Source: Shimia haliotis
GTDB taxonomy: Bacteria > Pseudomonadota > Alphaproteobacteria > Rhodobacterales > Rhodobacteraceae
DNA: 64,000 nucleotides
Direction of reading: 5' to 3'
NCBI RefSeq assembly: GCF_900114415.1
Contig: NZ_FOSZ01000006.1
Span: forward strand, 62,001-126,000
Translations under genes and position numbers: made by a program
Part shown: positions 6,840-15,986 of the stretch, piece after piece
Layout of the letters: each line of letters begins with the position of its first letter
Position numbering within the stretch: the stretch's first letter is position 1
The notes under the pieces: generated by a model
What the model saw: the letters and a program-made list of their open reading frames with translations, nothing else
What the model was told of the DNA's origin: nothing
Database searches by the model: none

Positions 6840-9290
6840 ATGTCTGATTTTCCAACGAAGGCCCGCGTGGTCATCATCGGCGGCGGTGTTGTGGGCACCT
6901 CAAGCCTCTATCATCTGGCCAAGAAGGGCTGGACCGATTGTGTGCTGCTCGAAAAGAACGAGCTGACGGCGGGGTCGACGTGGCACGCGGCGGGCAATGT
7001 GCCGACGTTCTCCAACAGCTGGGCGATCATGAACATGCAGCGCTACTCCACCGAACTTTATGCGCGGTTGGGGGACGAGGTGGATTACCCGATGGGGTAC
7101 CACCAGTCGGGCTCGATCCGTCTGGCGCACACCAAAGAGCGTAAGCAGGAATTTGAGCGCGCGATGTCGATGGCGCTCTATCAGGGCATCCCGATGGAGA
7201 TGTGGACGCCCGAAGAAGCCAAAGAACGTTATCCGTTCCTTGAGACCCATGACCTTGAATGTGTTCTCTATGACCCGACCGATGGTGACATTGATCCGGC
7301 GCAGCTGACCCAAGCGTTGGCCAAAGGCGCGCGGGACATGGGCCAGAAAATCATCCGTTTCTGCCCGGCGACAGGCGTGACCCAAAAAGAAGACAAGACT
7401 TGGATCGTGCACACCGACAAGGGCGACATCGAATGTGACTATGTGGTCAACGCGGCCGGTTATTACGCGCAGCGCGTCGGTGAGTGGTTCAAGCCTTATG
7501 GCGGACGTTCGGTGCCGATGATGGTGATGAGCCACCAGTATCTGCTGACCGAAGAAATCCCAGAGGTTGAGGAATGGTCCAAGGCGCACGGTGGGGTGAA
7601 GCTGCCGCTGCTGCGCGACGTGGATATCTCTTACTACCTGCGTCAGGAAAAGCACGGTTACAACCTTGGCCCCTATGAGCCGAACTGTAAGGCGCATTGG
7701 GACACCGATGCCGACCCGATGCCTGATGATTTCTCCTTCCAGCTTTGGTCCGACGACCTCGACCGGATCGAAGACATTGTGACGGACGCGATGGAGCGTG
7801 TGCCGCTGATGGCGACCTCTGGCATCAGCCGTGTGATCAACGGCCCGATCCCTTATGCGCCCGATGGTCTTCCGCTGATTGGCCCGATGCCGGGTGTCGA
7901 GAATGCGTTCGAGAACTGCGTCTTTACCTTTGGCATTGCCCAAGGTGGTGGCGCGGGCAAGGTGCTTGCGGAATGGATCGTGGATGGCCACACCGAATGG
8001 GATATGTGGGCCGTCGATCCGCGCCGCTACACCGATTACACCGATCACGATTACTGCGTGAAGAAAGGCATGGAGGTGTACGGAAACGAATACGCCATGC
8101 ATTTCCCGCATCACGAATGGCCCGCCGCCCGGGACAAAAAGCTCTCCCCCGTCCATGACCGGGTTGTCGCAGCTGGCGGAGTTATGGGGGCCTATAATGG
8201 CTGGGAGCGGGCGAATTGGTTTGCCAAAGACGGCGATGACACGTCGCTCGCTGCCACCCATACCTGGGGCAGAAGTGGCCCTTGGGAACAACGCGTGAAA
8301 GAAGAATGCGAGGCCGTGCGCGATCATTGTGGCGTGCTCGATCTGCCGGGGTTCTCCCGCTTCATGGTCCAAGGCCACGGCGCTGCGGAAACCCTGCGTG
8401 GGTTGGTGACGGGCGGTCTGCCCAAAGTGGGCCGGATGAACCTTGTATATATCTCGGACGATCGCGGTCGCATCCTGACCGAAATGTCCTGTATCCGCAT
8501 GGGCGAGGATGCGTTCCTGATGATCACGGCGGCCACGGCGCAGTGGCATGACCGCGACATTCTGACGAAAGCGATGCCTGCAAGCGTGAGCGTCGAAGAC
8601 GTGACCACCACGCGCGACACGCTGATTGTTACGGGGCCCAAGTCGCGCGAGATCCTGTCGGGTTTGACAGACGCGGATCTGGAAAGCGGCTGGTTGACCC
8701 ACCAAAGCGCAACTGTGGGGGGGCAACCGGCGTATCTGATCCGAGTGTCCTTCGCTGGTGAACTCGGCTGGGAGGTGCATGCGCTCAATGAACACATGCC
8801 CGCGATCTATGACGCGATCCGCGAGGCCGGCGCGACGCCGTTTGGCATGTATGCGCTGAACTCGCTGCGCTTGGAAAAAGGCTACCGCGCGTGGAAGGGT
8901 GATCTGTCGACAGATTATTCCCTGCTCGAAGGCGGCCTAGGGCGCTTTGTCAAACTCGACAAGCCGCAGGATTTCCCTGGCAAAGCTGCGATCCAGAACG
9001 AGATGCAGCAAGGGGTGAAAAAGTCCTTTGTCACGTTGAAAGTTGAAGCCGGCGATGCGGACGCGCCTTACATGTCCTGCATCTGGAGCGGGGATCAGAT
9101 CGTCGGCGAAACCACGTCTGGCGGCTGGGGTTATCGCGTGAATGCCTCGATTGCGCTGGGCATGGTGAAGGCGGAACTGGCGACACCGGGCACCGAGCTT
9201 GAGGTGGAAATCTACGGCGCGAAATACCGCGCCGTGGTGCAGGAAGATCAACCCATGTGGGATCCAGCCAACGAAAGGTTGCGTGCATGA
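6840..9290 (+). CDS. GcvT-fused FAD-dependent demethylase (dimethylglycine/sarcosine dehydrogenase family), paralogue 1
   Basis: 816 residues. The N-terminal half is a DAO-type FAD oxidoreductase with the dinucleotide motif VVIIGGGVVG (residues 10-19) and 'TWHAAG' holding His49, the position where family members attach FAD covalently. The C-terminal half is a GcvT aminomethyltransferase fold (about 430-810, with 'GELGWEVHA' and 'RLEKGYRAW'), which in this family receives the methylene group on tetrahydrofolate. Such enzymes oxidatively demethylate dimethylglycine or sarcosine. The chosen ATG at 6840 has GAGGGAG six bases upstream; the ATG at 6834 touches that site. It overlaps the next gene by 4 bp. 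The exact substrate cannot be read from sequence. Confidence 0.88.
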   Translation: MSDFPTKARVVIIGGGVVGTSSLYHLAKKGWTDCVLLEKNELTAGSTWHAAGNVPTFSNSWAIMNMQRYSTELYARLGDEVDYPMGYHQSGSIRLAHTKERKQEFERAMSMALYQGIPMEMWTPEEAKERYPFLETHDLECVLYDPTDGDIDPAQLTQALAKGARDMGQKIIRFCPATGVTQKEDKTWIVHTDKGDIECDYVVNAAGYYAQRVGEWFKPYGGRSVPMMVMSHQYLLTEEIPEVEEWSKAHGGVKLPLLRDVDISYYLRQEKHGYNLGPYEPNCKAHWDTDADPMPDDFSFQLWSDDLDRIEDIVTDAMERVPLMATSGISRVINGPIPYAPDGLPLIGPMPGVENAFENCVFTFGIAQGGGAGKVLAEWIVDGHTEWDMWAVDPRRYTDYTDHDYCVKKGMEVYGNEYAMHFPHHEWPAARDKKLSPVHDRVVAAGGVMGAYNGWERANWFAKDGDDTSLAATHTWGRSGPWEQRVKEECEAVRDHCGVLDLPGFSRFMVQGHGAAETLRGLVTGGLPKVGRMNLVYISDDRGRILTEMSCIRMGEDAFLMITAATAQWHDRDILTKAMPASVSVEDVTTTRDTLIVTGPKSREILSGLTDADLESGWLTHQSATVGGQPAYLIRVSFAGELGWEVHALNEHMPAIYDAIREAGATPFGMYALNSLRLEKGYRAWKGDLSTDYSLLEGGLGRFVKLDKPQDFPGKAAIQNEMQQGVKKSFVTLKVEAGDADAPYMSCIWSGDQIVGETTSGGWGYRVNASIALGMVKAELATPGTELEVEIYGAKYRAVVQEDQPMWDPANERLRA

Positions 9291-10189
9291 CATCGGTGAT
9301 CCTCAAGGATGGCGGCACCGGACAGGAGCTTTTGGCGCGCTCTTCCATGCCGCCTCATCCCTTGTGGTCCTGCAAGGTGATGATGGAAGAGCCCGAAGTG
9401 GTGCAAGGCGTGCATGCGGACTACATCCGTGCCGGTGCGAGGCTGATCACGCTGAACACGTATTCGGTCACTCCGGAACGGCTGGCGCGCGAGGGCGAAG
9501 GCGGCAGGTTTGCGGAGATCCAGCGGCGGGCGATCGATTTGGTTCAAGCCGCACGTGATGAGGTGGGCGTCGAGGGCGTCCGCATCGCCGCCTGCCTGCC
9601 TCCGCTGCACGGGTCCTACAAACCCGACATGAGCAAAAGCCACGCTGATCTTTTACCGCTTTATAAAGAGATCGTGGCGGGGCAGGTCGAGGCAAGCGAC
9701 GTGATCATCGCCGAGACGCTGTCCGGCATCGCCGAGGTCACGGCATCGGCACAAGCTGGTGTGGAAACCGGCCTGCCGACGTGGGTATTCATGACGCTGA
9801 GCGATGATGACAGCGGCACACTTCGCTCGGGCGAGGCACTTGGCGAAGCTTTGGCGGCACTTGAGGGCACGGGCATTGCCGGTGTCGGGCTCAATTGCTG
9901 CAAGCCTGAGGTGGTCAGCGCCAACCTGCCCAAAGTGCGGGCCGCAGGCCTTCCGACCGGCGCCTATGCCAATGGGTTCACCGGTATCGATGCCCTGGAG
10001 ATTGGCGGCACGGTAGATGCCCTCCAAGCCCGCAAAGACCTGACACCGGCGGCTTATTCGGAGTTTGCCATGGGATGGGTCGAGCAAGGGCTGAGGCTGA
10101 TTGGCGGCTGCTGCGAAGTCGGTCCCGCGCATATCGCGGCACTTTCAAAACAACTCACCGACGCCGGTTACGAGGTGACTGGCGCCTGA
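9287..10189 (+). CDS. homocysteine S-methyltransferase family protein (betaine-homocysteine methyltransferase-like)
   Basis: 300 residues of the Pfam S-methyl_trans family. The zinc thiolate ligands are Cys204 (or 205) in 'VGLNCC' and Cys275/Cys276 in 'GGCCEVGP'; 'DGGTGQELL' forms the first beta-alpha loop. The family moves a methyl group from betaine, S-methylmethionine or similar donors to homocysteine to give methionine. The start codon overlaps the upstream demethylase stop (ATGA), which shows translational coupling and supports a betaine-to-dimethylglycine-to-sarcosine route. The longer GTG start at 9257 lies deep inside the demethylase gene and is less likely. Confidence 0.88.
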   Translation: MTSVILKDGGTGQELLARSSMPPHPLWSCKVMMEEPEVVQGVHADYIRAGARLITLNTYSVTPERLAREGEGGRFAEIQRRAIDLVQAARDEVGVEGVRIAACLPPLHGSYKPDMSKSHADLLPLYKEIVAGQVEASDVIIAETLSGIAEVTASAQAGVETGLPTWVFMTLSDDDSGTLRSGEALGEALAALEGTGIAGVGLNCCKPEVVSANLPKVRAAGLPTGAYANGFTGIDALEIGGTVDALQARKDLTPAAYSEFAMGWVEQGLRLIGGCCEVGPAHIAALSKQLTDAGYEVTGA

Positions 10190-10190
10190 C

Positions 10191-10262
10191 TTTTTCTGGC
10201 CGGAAATACCCCGGGGGTCCGGGTGCGGCGCCCCCGGCGGATCGCGTGGCGAAGCCACGTGA
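10191..10262. repeat. Rhodobacteraceae-type intergenic hairpin repeat, copy 1
   Basis: This spacer inside the demethylase operon holds two stems, CCGGGGG/CCCCCGG (10211-10217 with 10231-10237) and CGTGGC-GAA-GCCACG (10245-10259). Read on the minus strand it ends in a CCCCCGGGGTATTT core followed by GGCCAGAAA. A related element lies at 36160-36225. Elements of this form are common after genes in this family by my recollection; a terminator or mRNA-stabilising role is inferred. Confidence 0.55.
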
Positions 10263-10284
10263 AAATAGACAAAGGACGTAGCTT

Positions 10285-12735
10285 ATGGTTGATCTTCCAA
10301 CGAAGGCCCGTGTGGTCATCATCGGCGGCGGTGTAGTGGGGTGCTCGGTCGCCTATCACCTTGCCAAACTGGGCTGGAAAGATGTTGTTCTGCTGGAACG
10401 CAAACAGCTGACCAGTGGCACCACATGGCACGCTGCGGGTCTGATTGCTCAATTGCGCGCAACCGCCAATATGACCAAGCTCGCCAAGTATTCCCAAGAG
10501 CTCTACGGCAATCTTGAGGCGGAAACCGGTGTGGCGACGGGCTTCAAACGTTGTGGCTCGATCACTGTGGCCCTCACCGAGGAGCGCCGTGAAGAGATCT
10601 ATCGTCAGGCGGCCATGGCGCGGGCGTTCGGAGTTGAGGTCGAGGAGATTTCTCCTGCTGAGGTCAAAGCCCGCTATGAGCACCTCAACATCGAGGATGT
10701 GACCGCCGGGGTTTATCTGCCGCTGGATGGTCAGGGTGATCCGGCCAACATCGCTCTGGCGCTGGCCAAGGGCGCGCGACAGAACGGCGCTGTGGTCAAA
10801 GAGCGGGTGAAGGTCACCAATATCGCCAAGGATGGCCGTAAGGTGACGGGCGTTGATTGGGTCAGCGATGATGGGGCGGAACAGGGTCACATCGCCTGCG
10901 ATATGATCGTGAACTGCGCGGGCATGTGGGGCCATGAGGTCGGTCGCATGGCGGGCGTGAACGTGCCGCTGCATGCCTGTGAGCACTTCTATATCGTGAC
11001 CGAAGGCATCTCGGGCCTGACGCAAATGCCGGTGCTGCGGGTGCCGGACGAGTGCGCTTACTACAAGGAAGACGCTGGGAAAATCCTGCTTGGCGCTTTT
11101 GAACCCAACGCCAAACCATGGGCAATGAACGGCATTCCCGACAGTTTTGAATTTGACCAGCTGCCAGAGGATTTTGACCACTTTGAACCCATTCTAGAGG
11201 CGGCTGTGAACCGGATGCCGATGCTGGCGGAGGCGGGTATTCATACCTTCTTCAACGGCCCCGAAAGTTTCACGCCGGATGACGCCTACCACCTCGGCCT
11301 AGCGCCTGAGATGGACAACGTCTGGGTTGCGGCCGGTTTCAACTCGATCGGTATCCAGTCCGCGGGCGGTGCGGGTATGGCCTTGGCACAATGGATGGAT
11401 GCGGGCGAAAAACCCTTTGATCTGGGTGACGTGGACATCAGCCGCATGCAGCCGTTCCAGGGCAACAAAACCTATCTGTTTGAGCGCTCCAAGGAAACGC
11501 TGGGCCTGCTGTATGCCGACCATTATCCCTATCGCCAGAAAGCCACCGCGCGTGGAGTGCGGCGCACGCCGTTCCATCACCAATTGTTGGAGCAGGGCGC
11601 GGTTATGGGCGAATTGGCGGGTTGGGAACGGGCCAACTGGTTTGCCAACGAAGGGCAAGAGCGGGAATACCAATACACGTGGAAGCGCCAGAACTGGTTT
11701 GAAAACTCCGCCGCTGAACATCGTGCCATCCGCGAGAATGTGGGCATGTATGACATGTCGTCCTTTGGCAAAATTCGCGTCGAGGGGCCGGATGCCGAGG
11801 CCTTTATGAACTACGTGGGGGGCGGCGACTATTCGGTGCCCAACGGCAAGATCGTCTACACCCAGTTCCTGAACCGCACAGGCGGAATCGAGGCGGATGT
11901 GACGGTCACGCGGATGACGGAAACGTCGTATCTGGTGGTGACACCTGCGGCGACGCGGTTGGCGGATCAGACGTGGATGGAACGCCAAAAAGGCAACTTT
12001 AACGTGGTGATCACCGATGTGACCGCGGGCGAAGGTGTGCTGGCGATCATGGGGCCGAATGCGCGGAAATTGCTGGAGAAAGTCTCGCCCGCCGATTTCA
12101 CCAATGCGACCAACCCCTTTGGCTCCGCTCAGGAGATCGAGCTTGGCATGGGCCTCGCCCGCGCGCATCGCGTGACCTATGTGGGCGAACTCGGTTGGGA
12201 GATTTATGTCTCCTCCGACATGGCGGGCCATGCCTTTGAAACGCTGTGGGACGCCGGTCAGGATATGGGGCTGAAACTTTGCGGGATGCACATGATGGAC
12301 AGCTGCCGGATCGAAAAGGGCTTCCGCCACTTTGGCCATGACATCACCTGCGAAGATCATGTGGTGGATGCCGGCCTTGGCTTTGCCGTGAAGACGGACA
12401 AGCCTGATTTCATTGGCCGTGAGGCGGTGATCGCGCGCAAGGAAAGCGGACCGCAGAACCGTCTGTTGCAGTTCAAGCTGACCGATCCGGAGCCCTTGTT
12501 GTTCCACAACGAACCGATCCTGCGGGATGGCGAATATGTCGGCTATCTCAGCTCGGGCAACTATGGTCACACTTTGGGTGGGGCGATGGGGCTTGGTTAT
12601 GTGCCGTGCGCAGGTGAGAAGGCCGCAGAGGTGCTGGCGTCGACATACGAGATCGACGTGATGGGCACGCGGGTGAAGGCGGAGGTTTCGCTCAAGCCGA
12701 TGTATGACCCCAAATCCGAACGGGTGAAGGTCTAA
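10285..12735 (+). CDS. GcvT-fused FAD-dependent demethylase (dimethylglycine dehydrogenase-like), paralogue 2
   Basis: 816 residues with the same architecture as the gene at 6840: an FAD oxidoreductase with VVIIGGGVVG (10-19) and His49 in 'GTTWHAAGL', then a GcvT fold (about 430-810; 'TYVGELGWEIYV', 'DSCRIEKGFRHFG'). After His49 the sequence is 'AGLIAQLRAT', as in canonical dimethylglycine and sarcosine dehydrogenases; paralogue 1 has 'AGNVPTFSNS' there, so the two probably differ in substrate. The start ATG has AAAGGA upstream. The first 40 or so coding bases are nearly identical to those of paralogue 1. A terminator follows at 12743. Confidence 0.88.
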   Translation: MVDLPTKARVVIIGGGVVGCSVAYHLAKLGWKDVVLLERKQLTSGTTWHAAGLIAQLRATANMTKLAKYSQELYGNLEAETGVATGFKRCGSITVALTEERREEIYRQAAMARAFGVEVEEISPAEVKARYEHLNIEDVTAGVYLPLDGQGDPANIALALAKGARQNGAVVKERVKVTNIAKDGRKVTGVDWVSDDGAEQGHIACDMIVNCAGMWGHEVGRMAGVNVPLHACEHFYIVTEGISGLTQMPVLRVPDECAYYKEDAGKILLGAFEPNAKPWAMNGIPDSFEFDQLPEDFDHFEPILEAAVNRMPMLAEAGIHTFFNGPESFTPDDAYHLGLAPEMDNVWVAAGFNSIGIQSAGGAGMALAQWMDAGEKPFDLGDVDISRMQPFQGNKTYLFERSKETLGLLYADHYPYRQKATARGVRRTPFHHQLLEQGAVMGELAGWERANWFANEGQEREYQYTWKRQNWFENSAAEHRAIRENVGMYDMSSFGKIRVEGPDAEAFMNYVGGGDYSVPNGKIVYTQFLNRTGGIEADVTVTRMTETSYLVVTPAATRLADQTWMERQKGNFNVVITDVTAGEGVLAIMGPNARKLLEKVSPADFTNATNPFGSAQEIELGMGLARAHRVTYVGELGWEIYVSSDMAGHAFETLWDAGQDMGLKLCGMHMMDSCRIEKGFRHFGHDITCEDHVVDAGLGFAVKTDKPDFIGREAVIARKESGPQNRLLQFKLTDPEPLLFHNEPILRDGEYVGYLSSGNYGHTLGGAMGLGYVPCAGEKAAEVLASTYEIDVMGTRVKAEVSLKPMYDPKSERVKV

Positions 12736-12742
12736 AAGCTTG

Positions 12743-12787
12743 CCCTGAAATCCACGCGGACTCGCTGCGGGTTTCAGGGAAGATTTT
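12743..12787 (+). terminator. rho-independent terminator after the second demethylase
   Basis: CCCTGAAA (12743-12750) pairs with TTTCAGGG (12772-12779) around a GC-rich interior and is followed by ATTTTT (12783-12788). It lies 8 bp after the stop codon, so it probably separates the demethylase operon from the following methyltransferase. Confidence 0.7.
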
Positions 12788-12827
12788 TGCACGCCCTAAA
12801 ATGGCGCCGGTCTGTTAGGCTGGCGAC

Positions 12828-13751
12828 ATGGACCATTTTTTGCTGCCGCATGTAAGCGGCGAAGTGTTTCTTGCCTATACCGGATTTGAAACCGATCTTT
12901 TGTTCAACCATGGCGCAGAGCTGCCGGGATTTGCGTCCTATCCTTTGCTTAAAAGCGCGGACGGGCGGGCTTTGTTGCGGCAGAGCTATCAATCGTTGAT
13001 GGATTTGGGTGCGCGCGCTGGCGTCGGCGTCATATTGGAAAGCACTACGTGGCTTGCCAATCGAGAGCGCGGGGCAGCGATTGGGTATTCTCCTGAAGCG
13101 TTGCGGTCTGCCAATATTGAGGCGATCGCCTTTATGCAGGCGCTTAGAGGCAGCGAGGCCAATGTGTTGCTAAGCGCAAATGTTGGTCCGCGGGCGGACG
13201 CTTATGCGCCGGATGAGCGGATGGAGATTGCGCAGGCTGCGCGCTACCACGCCGAGCAAATGGACGCGCTGTCACAGACCAAGGCAGATTTGGTTAGCGG
13301 CTATACGTTGTCTTATCCGGAGGAAGCGGCTGGCATAGCCTTGGCGGCCAAGAACGCCGGATTGCCGGTTGTGATTGCCTTTACTGTGGAAACCGACGGG
13401 CGGCTGCCGGTTGGGGTGACGCTGGAGACAGCCCTTGCAGCAGTGGATCAGGCGACAGAGGGCTATCCCGCCTACTACATGGTGAATTGCGCCCATCCCG
13501 AACATCTGCGTGGTGCTTTGGGTGGGCCGGTGTGTCGTGCGCGATTGCGTGGTGTTGTAGCGAATGCATCACGGTGCAGCCACGCCGAATTGGACAACGC
13601 CGAGGTATTGGACAGTGGAGACCCCGAGGAGTTTGGAGCCCAGATGGCGCAGATTGCCCGTGAGAATCCTCAGATCTCTGTGCTTGGCGGGTGTTGCGGC
13701 ACCGACATGCGCCATCTTGGGCACATGCTTGCGGCCCTGAATGCAGGTTAG
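12828..13751 (+). CDS. second homocysteine S-methyltransferase family protein
   Basis: 307 residues of the S-methyl_trans family, only distantly similar to the gene at 9287. The zinc-binding cysteines are Cys221 in 'MVNCAHPEH' and Cys289/Cys290 in 'LGGCCGTD'. 'GFETDLLFNHG' replaces the usual 'DGG' first loop. The methyl donor is unknown; S-methylmethionine, betaine and related donors are all possible. The preceding terminator suggests its own promoter or read-through. The ribosome site is weak (AGGCTGG). Confidence 0.82.
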   Translation: MDHFLLPHVSGEVFLAYTGFETDLLFNHGAELPGFASYPLLKSADGRALLRQSYQSLMDLGARAGVGVILESTTWLANRERGAAIGYSPEALRSANIEAIAFMQALRGSEANVLLSANVGPRADAYAPDERMEIAQAARYHAEQMDALSQTKADLVSGYTLSYPEEAAGIALAAKNAGLPVVIAFTVETDGRLPVGVTLETALAAVDQATEGYPAYYMVNCAHPEHLRGALGGPVCRARLRGVVANASRCSHAELDNAEVLDSGDPEEFGAQMAQIARENPQISVLGGCCGTDMRHLGHMLAALNAG

Positions 13752-13761
13752 ACATCCCGAC

Positions 13762-13778
13762 CATCACAAATTGTGATG
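13762..13778. promoter_or_regulatory. 17-bp palindrome upstream of rarD
   Basis: CATCACAAATTGTGATG has 8-bp perfect arms about one central base. It lies 11 bp after the methyltransferase stop and 78 bp before the rarD start. No T-run follows, which argues against a terminator and for an operator of a dimeric regulator. The regulator is unknown. Confidence 0.45.
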
Positions 13779-13855
13779 CCGCCCAGCACATCTTTGCGGC
13801 TTTTCATTGTGGGGCGGCCCCGCTACCAAAGTGTGTCGCATTGGAGGAGGCATCG

Positions 13856-14758
13856 ATGTCGGCAGCATCTGACACACCGGAAGACAAAGACACGGCGCAG
13901 GGCTTTCTTTTTGCCTTGGCGGCTTATGTTTTTTGGGGCTTTCTCCCACTTTTCATGAAGATGGTGGCCCATATTTCACCGGTGGAAGTGGTGGCACATC
14001 GCGTGATCTGGTCCATCCCGATCGCAGGGGCGATTTTGCTGGTGATGCGCCGCACAGATGCGCTTGTGGCAGCTCTCAAAAGCCCGCGGACTTTGTTTAT
14101 GGCCTGTGTCACGGCGACTTTGGTGTCGGTGAATTGGGGTGTGTATGTCTGGTCGATTGCCACGGACCACGCGCTTGATGCGGCGCTGGGGTATTACATC
14201 AACCCCTTGTTCAGCATCGCCTTGGCGGCGGTTTTGCTGGGTGAGAAACTTACACGACTTCAGTGGATTGCGGTTGGTCTGGCGGCTGCGGCTGTCGGTG
14301 TGCTTTGGTATGACGCCGGCACGCTGCCTTGGGCTGCCTTGACCCTGACCGTGTCTTGGGGGTTTTACGCATTTTTCAAGAAATCCCTGCCTGTTGGGCC
14401 GAACCAGGGCTTTCTGCTTGAGGTGTTGATCCTGAGCGTTCCGGCCACCGCATACCTTATTTGGCTGACGGCTCAGGGTCAGGGGCATTTCCTGAGTTCA
14501 GCTTATGACACGTGGTTGCTGTTGACCTGTGGTGTGGTCACGGCTGTGCCACTGATGCTCTATGCCAATGGCGCAAAACTGCTGCGACTCTCCACGATCG
14601 GCATCATGCAATACATTGCGCCGACCATGATTTTTCTGGTTGCCGTGATTATCTTCAAAGAACCGTTCGGGCAGGCCCGAATGATCGCTTTTCCGATGAT
14701 CTGGGCGGCTTTGGTGGTCTATTCGATCCCGATGCTCAGAGAATTCCGGCGTCGTTAG
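13856..14758 (+). CDS. rarD: RarD/EamA-family transporter
   Basis: 300 residues, an integral inner-membrane protein with about ten hydrophobic segments in two EamA-like halves. Family features include 'YVFWGFLPLFMK' near the N-terminus, 'YYINPLFSIALAAVLLGEKL' and 'QYIAPTMIFLVAVIIFKEP'. RarD is an EamA (drug/metabolite superfamily) exporter whose natural substrate is not firmly known. The start ATG follows a strong GGAGGAGG. The last 4 bp overlap the tail of the convergent SGNH hydrolase gene. Confidence 0.9.
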   Translation: MSAASDTPEDKDTAQGFLFALAAYVFWGFLPLFMKMVAHISPVEVVAHRVIWSIPIAGAILLVMRRTDALVAALKSPRTLFMACVTATLVSVNWGVYVWSIATDHALDAALGYYINPLFSIALAAVLLGEKLTRLQWIAVGLAAAAVGVLWYDAGTLPWAALTLTVSWGFYAFFKKSLPVGPNQGFLLEVLILSVPATAYLIWLTAQGQGHFLSSAYDTWLLLTCGVVTAVPLMLYANGAKLLRLSTIGIMQYIAPTMIFLVAVIIFKEPFGQARMIAFPMIWAALVVYSIPMLREFRRR

Positions 14759-15462
14759 AGGTTCGCGTAGATGTGCCCTGCGATGAGTTTTGCCCAAAGC
14801 GCGTAGGCGTCTTCTGACGGGTGATAGCCGTCAGAGGCCTGAAAGCGGGGCTCAAAGGGAATGTCGATTGGCAGATGGGTCAGGATCGGGTGCCTGGCCG
14901 CGAGATCGGCAAGGCCACGGTCCAGCCGTTTGGCCTGTTCTCCCAGTACCCATCGCAGAGGTTGGGGCAGTTCCGGATAGAGCCCCATAGGCGGCAATCC
15001 GGAGGCAACCATCAGGCGCGCGCCGTAGGTTGCGGACATCAGATCGGCCAGTTGTTTTTGCCGCGCGACCCATGTGCCCAGCGACGTCGCGCGGGTGACA
15101 TCGTTCACGCCGAGTGCGGATACCACAACATCCACGGATTGCGGCATGAGGGTCTCGATGTGGTTGAGAGTTACCCACGTTGTGGCGCTGGTGGCGGCTT
15201 CAAGGCGCCAATGGACGCGATGTGTTTGCGACAGGTGATCGACCAATTGGCCGGAGAGCGCTTTGGCTTGGGTGGTCGCGCCAACGCCTGCGGCCGAACT
15301 GTCGCCGATGATCAGCAGTCGCATGGGTGGCCCGTCGCCCGCCGTGCCTGATCGGGCACCCGGAGGTTCAGGCAGCTGGTTGACCCGCCGCCGAACGCCA
15401 AGGCCCTGCGCCACCAGAAGTGGCACAAGGGGGATGCGGATGAGTTGGTCGAAAGCGGGCAA
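14755..15462 (-). CDS. SGNH/GDSL hydrolase family protein
   Basis: 235 residues. Block I is 'IIGDSSAAGVG' with the nucleophile Ser, block III 'GVNDV', and block V 'DGYHPSEDAY' supplies Asp and His, so the triad is intact. The first 45 residues hold a hydrophobic stretch ('IPLVPLLVAQGLGV') that could act as a membrane anchor. The family includes esterases, lipases and thioesterases; the substrate is unknown. The stop codon overlaps the convergent rarD stop. The NTF2-like gene ends 4 bp upstream on the same strand. Confidence 0.85.
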   Translation of the reverse strand: MPAFDQLIRIPLVPLLVAQGLGVRRRVNQLPEPPGARSGTAGDGPPMRLLIIGDSSAAGVGATTQAKALSGQLVDHLSQTHRVHWRLEAATSATTWVTLNHIETLMPQSVDVVVSALGVNDVTRATSLGTWVARQKQLADLMSATYGARLMVASGLPPMGLYPELPQPLRWVLGEQAKRLDRGLADLAARHPILTHLPIDIPFEPRFQASDGYHPSEDAYALWAKLIAGHIYANL

Positions 15463-15466
15463 GACC

Positions 15467-15877
15467 CTAGCTCAGCGCGTCTTTGAACTTGAGAAACCGA
15501 GGGTCAGTCATGACGCGCTTGTTCATCGCTTCGCGCAGGGCACCGATGGTTTTGTAGGGGCGCATCACCACTTCGAAGTGTTGGATCTCGCCTGCATCGT
15601 TCAGGGTGATCAGGTCGACGCCCACACAATCAAAGTCTCCGACTTTGCACTGAAATTCCAGCGCCCAGTCGTTGCCGTCTCCCATGACGCGGCGATAGCG
15701 GAAGTCGGTGAACACCTGCCCCACGTGGCCAAGAACTGCGGCTGCGGCATCACGGCCGGTCCATGTGGCCCAATAGGTTGGCGGTTGGAAGGTCACATCT
15801 TCGGCCAGAAGGCCCTTGATGTCGTCCTCGTTGCCTTTGGCGACAACCTCTTGCATGCGTGTGATGGTCGGATGCAT
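15467..15877 (-). CDS. nuclear transport factor 2 / SnoaL-like protein
   Basis: 136 residues of the NTF2-like cone fold ('MHPTITRMQEVVAKGNEDDIKGLL' helix, 'DVTFQPP', 'DRFDF'-type strand replaced by 'DFDCVGVDLITLNDAGEI'). Proteins of this size are ketosteroid-isomerase-like enzymes or binding proteins of varied function. I chose the ATG at 15875-15877 because AAGGGAGAG stands just upstream; the upstream extension lacks a ribosome site. It is followed at 4 bp by the SGNH hydrolase. Confidence 0.75.
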   Translation of the reverse strand: MHPTITRMQEVVAKGNEDDIKGLLAEDVTFQPPTYWATWTGRDAAAAVLGHVGQVFTDFRYRRVMGDGNDWALEFQCKVGDFDCVGVDLITLNDAGEIQHFEVVMRPYKTIGALREAMNKRVMTDPRFLKFKDALS

Positions 15878-15986
15878 GTCTCTCTCCCTTGATGATCTAA
15901 TCACTGTTCAGATTGCTGATGGCAGAGGCCATGGCAAGGCTGACGTTGGGTTGAGGCCGTGGCGTCAAAGGGCTATGGCAGGGCCT

